Source: Lepus europaeus (taxonomy: Eukaryota; Chordata; Mammalia; Lagomorpha; Leporidae). From it: a DNA stretch of 64,000 bases. The translations under genes were made by a program, and so were the position numbers. Below, one piece after another: positions 59,481-64,000 of the stretch. The stretch is from NCBI RefSeq assembly GCF_033115175.1, contig NC_084850.1:19561218-19625217 (forward strand), in the 5' to 3' direction. The notes beneath the pieces were generated by a model, which was not told the origin of the DNA, ran no database searches, and saw nothing but the letters and a program-made list of their open reading frames with translations. The first letter of the stretch is position 1. Every line of letters begins with the position of its first letter.

Positions 59481-62158
59481 TTGTTACTGCACATTTAATT
59501 GTCTGTCTCCCAGATGATTCTAGAAATTCTGTATGTCTTTGTGCAAATACCTCAGACATAATGAATACTCAGAAAGATTTGTGAAATTGGATTAATAATT
59601 AAGTGGTTGCTATTTATCATGCCTACAGGTCTCTACTACACAACTGAAAGAGTTAACCTATGTTATATGTAGATGCACATGTTTTGTTATTACAAGAAAA
59701 ATCATAGTTCATCGCAGATAGAACAGTGGCTTTGACCTTAGTGTGTCATTTACTGATGCTTGGCATAGGACTGGGCACAGAGAAAGTGCCTGGTTAGCTA
59801 ACAGAGTGAAAGAATACTAGATATCTCTGAAACTTTTATCTGATCACATTTCTGGACTCGGATCTAAAGGGGTAGAGAAAGGAGAGGGATCCTCTTCTAT
59901 TCTTCACTAGCTCCATGGTCAGAAACTCCAATAGAAAATATATCCCAACCCCAACTCCACAACTCAATTTCCTAGGTCCACTACAGACCTAGATCAGGCT
60001 GGGGAAGTTCTTTCTATTTTAGTGCCTACTTTTATGCTTCTGCTTCTGAAAGGGCTAGTGTCTGAAGAATTGATATAGCCTTTTATAATAGTTCTTTATT
60101 CTTCCATTATAATTGCCTCAAAAGTTTTCCATTTCTCTGGGAATTTGTGGCTGAGTATTCACAAAAAAAAATATCTTTTTTGCATGAACTGGGCCTTCAT
60201 CAAAATTCTCCACAACTCAGATTCATTTCCATTTCTAGTCCCATTGCTGCCCATAATCAACTGAGCATGATGGATTAGCTGGCTAACATTTTGAAGGTGA
60301 AAACTATTATCTACTTATCTAACCATCTATCTAGCTCATCTCCTGACCCGAGTGTCTTCACCCTATTAATGTAGCATATCCTTCAAGTCTAGCCTCTCCT
60401 TACATCTAAGTGGTATAGGATTTAACCAAAGATCTTCAACTTTGTTTCTGTGATGAATACTAGGTTAACATGAATAAATCTTGGAAAACTGGGAATTTGC
60501 CAGTCCCAACTTTTTATTTAATATGCATAGGATTGCATACATTAAGGAAACATCTGCACTTTTTTTATGCATTTAGAGTAGATTCTTTTTTAGTATTTGA
60601 AGTTACAATTTATTGATTTCTTTTGGGTCTTTTTTAATACTACACCACAATCCTCCAGTTTCAGGTCCTGAATTCCATCTGTCTCCCCCTTTTTCTATGA
60701 ATCTTGCTTTGTCAATATCATGTCATTAGGACCATAAGATGGAGAATCTTATGGTTGTAGCACATCTCCTATCTTTCCTTCTCGGACAACTAACCGAGAT
60801 CTTCCTTATCAGAGCTCAAGGGTCCTAGAACTTGGATTCAAAATGTATTTTCAGATATTGGGATGAGGGGAGAGTCTTAGAAAGCTGTATGATGAAGCGT
60901 CCTCAAAAATGTGATCAGTTGTGAACTCATGTGGAGACATGCAGCAAGGCAGTAACCTAGACATCTGATTAAGTTCCTTTTTAGTTATGGGTTTTCCATA
61001 GACTGAAAAAAAGTTTTTTATCCAACATCTCTAAAGGCCACTTTTCCCAACAACACTCTTTTGTATCATTCTTGGATGTTTAATTTGAACTCATCATCTC
61101 CCTGAATGCATCCTGATTCACATTAGCCTTAAAAAAACAAAAACAAATGAATGCCTGAATGAGGCCTGGGGTGGGAGAGAGACCTCCTCTTCTAAGTACC
61201 GTTGCCTCTGCACTGAAAAAGTATGCTACTGGAGCAAGTATTCATTAACTCAAAATATGGTCAGTCTTATATTGTGTGCAGTGGACATATGTGAGTGTTT
61301 TGTCCAAACTTATTCATTCATTCCTAGCAACACCTTAATATCTTTTTGTACAGGGATTTCTCTCTTGGTGGCACAGTAAATCTAAGAATCTGTTTTACCA
61401 TTATCAAAATCAAAGGGCTTCTGGAAGGTTTCTCTACCACTTTTATCTTCTCACTGTTCAATATAGCACAATATTTAAGCTCAGCCGATAGGAAGCCGTA
61501 TCATACAGTTTTGAGATTTAAGCTAGTAACATGAGGATGGAAGAAAGTGCTGCTTATCCTTCCCAGCAGTGGTGCCCTTATGAGGTTCCCTGCTGGAAGA
61601 CTACCCTTGTGGTTCCTGTTTTGTAGATTTCTGCCATTTTTCAAGCCCTGTTTTTTAATCTTCCCATAAAGAATTGGAATTCTCCAAATCCTTTCAATAA
61701 ATTTCCTTAAGCTTGGTTAACTGGAACTGACAATATTGTCAGTTCAATGGCATGTGGCTTCTGTTGCTGGCAACCAAGAACCTTGATGGGAACCTAGTAC
61801 ACTGAGAGTACAGCAGTAAACAAGACAAAGTTTCTACCCTAAAGAAGCTTATATATTAATAGAAAGCATAAGTTTATTCAGCACTAAGAAATCCTAGATT
61901 AGGAAAAACCAGCTACTGTTTTCATATATGTATGTATTTCAGACCATCCATTGATGGCTGCATGTGACAAACATTTATGAAATGTCTTTGGGGTGCCAGA
62001 CATTGTATGTATGAATTTAATCGTTTCCACTTTTTTACCTAGTCTGTCTATCTATCTATCTAGATCTATCTATCCATCTATCTATATTTATATCTATATT
62101 CATATATACTAGGTTTTTCTCCATTGCTCCAAATTTGTTGTGTCCCCTAAATGTTTAA
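59481..62158. other. Unassigned 2.7-kb stretch
   Basis: I see no exon I can support. L2-like traces lie at about 61790-61860 (gcagtaaacaagacaaagtt) and 61960-62010. A (TCTA)n run lies at 62044-62100. Confidence 0.5.
62044..62100. repeat. (TCTA)n microsatellite, interrupted
   Basis: Tetranucleotide units with several interruptions. Confidence 0.9.
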
Positions 62159-62172
62159 AGATCATAGCCAGA

Positions 62173-62505
62173 GGGGCCGGCGCCATGGCTCACTTGGCTA
62201 ATCCTCCACCTTCGGCACCAGAATCCCATATGAGCGCTGGGTTCTAGTCCCGGTTGCTTCTCTTCCAGTCCAGCTCTCTGCTGTGGACCGGGAAGGCAGT
62301 GGAGGATGGCCCAAGTCCTTGGGTGTCTGCACCTGCGTGGGAGACCAGGAAGAAGCACCTGGCTCCTGGCTTCGGATTGGCATAGCTCCGGCCGTAGTGG
62401 CCATTTGGGGGGTGAACCAACGGAAGGAAGACCTTTCTCTCTGTCTCTCCCTCTCACTGTCTGTAACTCTACCTGTCAAATAAATAAATAAATCTTTAAA
62501 AAAAA
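62173..62505 (+). mobile_element. CSINE, complete and young
   Basis: The head ggggccggcgccatggctca is canonical for the lagomorph C repeat. The duplication agatcatagccaga lies at 62159-62172 and 62506-62519 with no mismatch, and the tail is (AAAT)n then A-rich. It is the least diverged SINE in the window. Confidence 0.97.
62186..62250 (+). promoter_or_regulatory. RNA polymerase III A and B boxes of the CSINE
   Basis: The A box tggctcacttgg (62186-62197) and the B box ggttctagtcc (62240-62250) sit at tRNA-like spacing. They fit the tRNA ancestry of C repeats and would direct internal pol III transcription. Confidence 0.7.
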
Positions 62506-62519
62506 AGATCATAGCCAGA

Positions 62520-62856
62520 AACCCACCAGTTAACCATAGGTCTGAGCTCTTGAAGATACAAGTTTTACCTCTGCCTCTTGTTCCTCTCCCAACTTACCAT
62601 ACCCTGAATGCAGGGAGCTGTGTCATTACAGATGGTCACTATCATATTTGGGGCTTCTGAAAAAAACAGCAATGAGTAGAGTCCTGGGCAGGATCCTCCT
62701 CAGACTTGCCTCACAGGAAGTTAGCACCATTCAATGTTTGCCAGTTTGCTCACAGGCACACAAGCACAGTGGAGGATAAAAAGACAAAGCTCATTCCACA
62801 AAGCTCTATGGAACTTTGTGAATTTGTTGACCAGTGCTTAATAAAGAGAGTTTGAG
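62520..62856. other. Unassigned stretch between two CSINEs
   Basis: I see no gene or repeat. Confidence 0.5.
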
Positions 62857-63190
62857 GGGCCGGTGTTGTGGCACAGTGGGTTAAGTCACTATTTGCACCA
62901 CTAGCATCCCATAGGAACATGGATTGGCATCCCAGTTGCTCTACTTCTGACCAGCTCCCTGCTAATGCATTTGAGAAGGCAATGGAAGATGGCCCAAGTA
63001 CTCTCACCCATGTGGGAGGCACACATGGGGCTCCTGGCTCCTGGCTTTGGCCTGGCCCAGCCCTGGCCATTGCAGCCATTTGTGGAGTAAACCATCGGTT
63101 GGAAGATTCCTCTCTCTCTCTCTCTCTCTTGTTTCTCCATTTCTTTCTGTAATTCTGCATTTCAAATAAATAATTCTTCAAAAAAAAAAT
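62857..63190 (+). mobile_element. CSINE
   Basis: Plus-strand head ggggccggtgttgtggcaca, a (TC)n tract at 63110-63129, and tail aataaataattc followed by an A run. Confidence 0.93.
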
Positions 63191-64000
63191 AAAGATCATT
63201 TGCTTTTGGTATTAATAAATGGAACCTAGTGCTACACAAGCTGTCCACCCCCAACCCTGATGGCTCCATCAGAATTACCCCACTCTCATCCAAATTGAAT
63301 CCTGCAGCATTTCTTGGCTGTGAAGTACTTCCCTTATTCTACCATGTCCTTGTTTAAATCATTCACTATTCCAGTGTGTATATGATTCCCCCTGGTGAAC
63401 AGCAAGCTGTTAGGAGAAGTGGTCTAAATATGATGTATCCAGATGTATTTCTCCATGCCAGGACCCCGTGAATATGTGGGAGTTGACTGTGGATTGAAAG
63501 CAGCCCAAGGTCCTAAGGGTTTCTTTTCCCTAATTACTTGAGTCTATCTTAACACAAGTGTTAGCCATTTTGTAGGCCCAGAAAGAACAAACCAAAGGAT
63601 TCCTGAAAGATATTAAATCAGTGTTTTCCTTGTAGTTTCAAACTGTCATCTAATTTGCAGAAAAGCCATGTTTTACTAATTAGCAAGAGGAGTCATGACA
63701 GGAATCATGAACTTTTTCTATTAAATAATGTTCTATTCCTGACAGCATGTCAGGTCATTAGAAACAGACTTTCCATCCATCACTCCAGCAAAAGCACAAA
63801 AATCAGGGTCCTATTACTCATTGAAAATATGTACAATCATGGACACTGTAGTGGTCAAATGATCCCCCAAACTGAACCCCTTGCAAAATGAATACATTTG
63901 TGGATTTCCTAATTACAGCCAAGTCCTGTGCTTAGATCTATTTTTGAGTACAGATGACAATGTTTGCTCATCATTTATGTTCATTCCTTCACACACACAC
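63191..64000. other. Unassigned stretch to the window end
   Basis: No gene is seen. A (CA)n run begins at 63991 and is cut by the window edge. Confidence 0.5.

Overview
This window is mammalian nuclear DNA from a lagomorph, most likely rabbit (Oryctolagus) or hare. The evidence is about fourteen copies of the tRNA-derived CSINE (rabbit C repeat), seen complete at 62173-62505, and many young L1 elements with the lagomorph-type 3'UTR: a long purine tract, then a conserved AT-rich end and a poly(A) tail. Older mammalian repeats fill most of the rest (L2, MIR, ancient L1, Tigger, mariner and hAT relics). I find no intact host protein-coding exon, no tRNA or rRNA gene and no CRISPR array. Nearly every long open frame is a piece of an L1, a SINE or low-complexity DNA. 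The window is best read as intergenic or deep intronic sequence built by nested retrotransposition.

Layout. 1-3.3 kb: mostly unassigned. 3.3-7.4 kb: an ancient repeat holding an L1 with an inverted 5' part (3477-6923), which itself holds a composite retroelement (5186-6704), followed by a CSINE. 7.4-14.7 kb: MIR, hAT and Tigger relics and an ancient L1. 14.7-26.5 kb: a cluster of young L1 3' ends in both orientations, two DNA-transposon relics, and an L1 whose purine tract is replaced by about 520 bp of CpG-rich foreign DNA (25242-25763). 27.4-32.5 kb: the most notable item, a 5.1 kb element. 33.5-36 kb: CSINE and L2. 36-41.6 kb: an almost full-length dead L1 on the minus strand. 41.6-64 kb: ancient repeats with scattered CSINEs and one further young L1 (51.7-53.0 kb).

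The notable system is a composite retrotransposon at 27387-32490. It has an L1 5'UTR, L1 ORF1 (one frameshift), then about 2.65 kb of non-L1 sequence in place of ORF2, then the end of an L1 3'UTR and a short poly(A). It is flanked by a target-site duplication, so it moved as one unit. Part of the non-L1 section resembles a degraded class I (gammaretrovirus-like) gag nucleocapsid/protease region. A second, 5'-truncated copy of the same retroviral section, again ending in an L1 3'UTR and with its own 16-bp duplication, lies at 5186-6704 in the opposite orientation. Together they suggest a family of ORF2-less 'half-L1' elements carrying retroviral cargo, presumably mobilised in trans by L1. Half-L1 (HAL1) elements are known in mammals; I cannot tell without a database whether this chimeric family has been described.

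Repeat boundaries given with target-site duplications are good to a few bases. Those of ancient repeats are approximate, and their family names come from pattern recognition, not alignment.
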